Source: Flavobacterium piscinae
GTDB taxonomy: Bacteria > Bacteroidota > Bacteroidia > Flavobacteriales > Flavobacteriaceae
DNA length: 64,000 nucleotides
Direction: 5' to 3'
NCBI RefSeq assembly: GCF_004122145.1
Contig: NZ_SBKQ01000003.1
Span: forward strand, 1 to 64,000
Below the pieces are notes generated by a model that was not told where the DNA came from, did no database searches, and saw nothing but the letters and a program-made list of their open reading frames with translations. Position numbers and translations under genes: made by a program. Numbering within the stretch: the first letter of the stretch is position 1; every line of letters starts with the position of its first letter. This document shows, one piece after another, positions 62,512-64,000 of this stretch.

Positions 62512-64000
62512 TTGAAAAAAACACTTCTATTATTGCTTTTGATGGTGATATCAAATTTGTTTTCGCAAGAAAATGAATTCTATCATTATGGCTTGGAAGA
62601 AGGTCTTTCTCAAGAAACTGTGCTTTCCTTATTAAAAGATTCAGATGGCTTTATATGGATTGGCACACAAGACGGTTTGAATCGATTTGATGGAAATTCT
62701 TTCACAATTTATACCAACAATCCAAATGATTCCAAGAGTATTATCGACAATTACATCAATAAATTAATTGAACATCAAAACAAATCGATTTGGATTGGAA
62801 CGGCTACCAAAGGTGTTTGTTATTACAATCCTGAATTAAACAATTTTACTAGTGTTGGTAACAAAAAAGCAAACTGTAATGATTTGGTTTTGGATAAAAA
62901 TGGTACTGTATATGCTTCCTATCTAGACTTTGGCGTATCGGTTTTTGATGTAAAAGGAAAAGAAGTAAAAGAAATTGATATTACTTTTTTTAAATCTAAA
63001 AACATCAAAGCTACCTCGTTAGGAATATCTAAAAGCCAAATGCTTTATGTTGGCACAAAACAAGGAAGGTTGTTTGTAGCAAATACATCATCAAAACCTC
63101 TACATTTTAATGAAATTATTCTCAACAAAAAACTCAATGCTATAAATGATATTTTTATTGATGATTCAAAAATATGGTTAAGTACTTCTGAAGGTGTCTA
63201 TTTTTATAATATTCAAAACAAAACACTACATCATTGCGCTATTGAACAATTTGACATCAACAAAAATGAAAAATTTGCTGTAAATCAGATTTCAAAAATA
63301 AACCAAACCTATTATATCTCAACAGATAATGGCCTATTTAAATTAAATAATTTTGATGAAAGCAAAGCAAATTTTACCTCTTGCACAATTTATAAAGGCG
63401 ACAGAAACAAACCAAACACTATTACTTCTACTCGAGTATATACTACCTTAATTGATTCGGACAAACTTTTTATAGGAACAAATAAATTGGATGTGAAATC
63501 GCTTCAGAAAAAAGTTTTTAAAACGATAAACACATTGAGTGAAAAACCGTTGAACAACGACCATGTTTATTCAATTTTTAAAGATGAAAACTACACTTTT
63601 GTGGGAACGCGAGCCGGCTTAAACTGCATTGATAAAAATGGAAACATCTTCTTAATTTCAAAAGAAAATACCAATCAAAAATTGGCTAATAATGTAATTA
63701 GAGGAATTAATAAAGACAAAAAAAACAACCTTTGGTTAACCACCACCAAAGGAGTTTCTGTTCTTAATTTGACAAATTTTAATCCGAAACAACCCATTAT
63801 TAAGTCGATTTTTCATGATGATAAAAACCCTAAATCATTGAGTTTTAACAATACTAGAAGTACATTTATAGACCATAATAATGTTGTATGGGTTTGCACT
63901 TACGGCGGTGGTTTAAATAGATTCACTGGAAATTTAGAAAAAAATGAAATCACTTTTCAACACTACATGCATCAAGATAATGCCAATTCATTGAGTTCAG
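62512..64000 (+). CDS. Two-component-type beta-propeller sensor protein (5' part)
   Basis: About 496 codons are visible up to the window end. The frame starts at TTG (62512) directly before a signal peptide (KKTLLLLLLMVISNLFSQ). Repeated propeller blades follow with the W-I-G-T pattern of two-component regulator propeller domains: SDGFIWIGTQDGLNRFDG, KSIWIGTATKGVCYYN, NLWLTTTKGVSVLN and NVVWVCTYGGGLNRF. Such proteins (hybrid histidine kinases or LytS/AraC-type sensors) sense periplasmic signals; the kinase part would lie beyond the window. No ATG lies upstream in frame that would fit; the next in-frame ATG is at 62542 inside the signal peptide. Confidence 0.85.
   Translation, partial: MKKTLLLLLLMVISNLFSQENEFYHYGLEEGLSQETVLSLLKDSDGFIWIGTQDGLNRFDGNSFTIYTNNPNDSKSIIDNYINKLIEHQNKSIWIGTATKGVCYYNPELNNFTSVGNKKANCNDLVLDKNGTVYASYLDFGVSVFDVKGKEVKEIDITFFKSKNIKATSLGISKSQMLYVGTKQGRLFVANTSSKPLHFNEIILNKKLNAINDIFIDDSKIWLSTSEGVYFYNIQNKTLHHCAIEQFDINKNEKFAVNQISKINQTYYISTDNGLFKLNNFDESKANFTSCTIYKGDRNKPNTITSTRVYTTLIDSDKLFIGTNKLDVKSLQKKVFKTINTLSEKPLNNDHVYSIFKDENYTFVGTRAGLNCIDKNGNIFLISKENTNQKLANNVIRGINKDKKNNLWLTTTKGVSVLNLTNFNPKQPIIKSIFHDDKNPKSLSFNNTRSTFIDHNNVVWVCTYGGGLNRFTGNLEKNEITFQHYMHQDNANSLSS

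Overview
The window looks like chromosomal DNA of a Flavobacterium-type member of the Bacteroidota (Flavobacteriaceae). It is AT-rich and codes on both strands. It holds the gliding and type IX secretion gene sprA, a remB-like gene, a choice-of-anchor L surface protein, tandem Bacteroidota-type TonB genes, and an alternative complex III fused by operon to an aa3 oxidase. Promoters carry the Bacteroidota consensus (TTTG at -33 and TAnnTTTG at -7), and start codons lack strong Shine-Dalgarno sequences. No rRNA, CRISPR array, phage or classical insertion sequence was seen, and no stretch above 300 bases lacks a gene.

Layout. 1-9.2 kb: 5' part of a large secreted adhesin (-), a tandem-domain NifU protein (+), a phosphate permease with a PhoU-like tail (-), then dodecin, a DUF255 thioredoxin-domain protein, an amphipathic-helix stress-type protein and an MscS channel (+). 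9.2-14.2 kb: tsaB and a TolC/adaptor export pair (-), and a DUF4403 lipoprotein (+). 14.2-19.5 kb (-): heme O synthase, two subunit III-type proteins, subunit IV, a SCO-like protein without cysteines, a true SCO, a DUF420 protein and a small CxxC membrane protein, which together form a cytochrome oxidase assembly operon. 19.5-24.9 kb (-): remB-like, deoC, two tonB, vanZ, gcvH. 24.9-38.8 kb (-): sprA, ruvA, maeB, a lipoprotein, queG, a 490 bp inverted-repeat element carrying a four-helix-bundle (S23) gene, and ruvB. 38.9-50.3 kb (-): coxA, coxB and the six act genes of alternative complex III, read from one strong promoter. 50.5-55.6 kb: a SPOR protein (+) and rimP-nusA-infB (-). 55.7-64 kb: a double universal stress protein, tRNA-Gln, a DUF2723 membrane protein, a polysaccharide deacetylase, a thioredoxin-fold protein without its cysteines, a metallophosphoesterase, and the 5' part of a two-component-type beta-propeller sensor.

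How the genes work together. The two respiratory operons supply one electron path: menaquinol to alternative complex III, then cytochrome c domains, then the aa3 oxidase. Subunits I and II are coded with complex III. Subunits III and IV, heme O synthesis and copper delivery are coded 20 kb away. The surface genes (sprA, remB-like, adhesin, TonB) fit a gliding, T9SS-equipped cell.

The most unusual feature is the small inverted-repeat element at 37306-37795. It lies between ruvB and queG, and its outer end runs into the queG reading frame so that queG has no ATG at its expected N-terminus. Also notable are a terminator-like hairpin in the leader of the rimP-nusA-infB operon, a near-identical palindrome in the oxidase operon, a TonB-type domain at the N-terminus of the RemB-like protein, and a thioredoxin whose WCxxC is replaced by WNESS.
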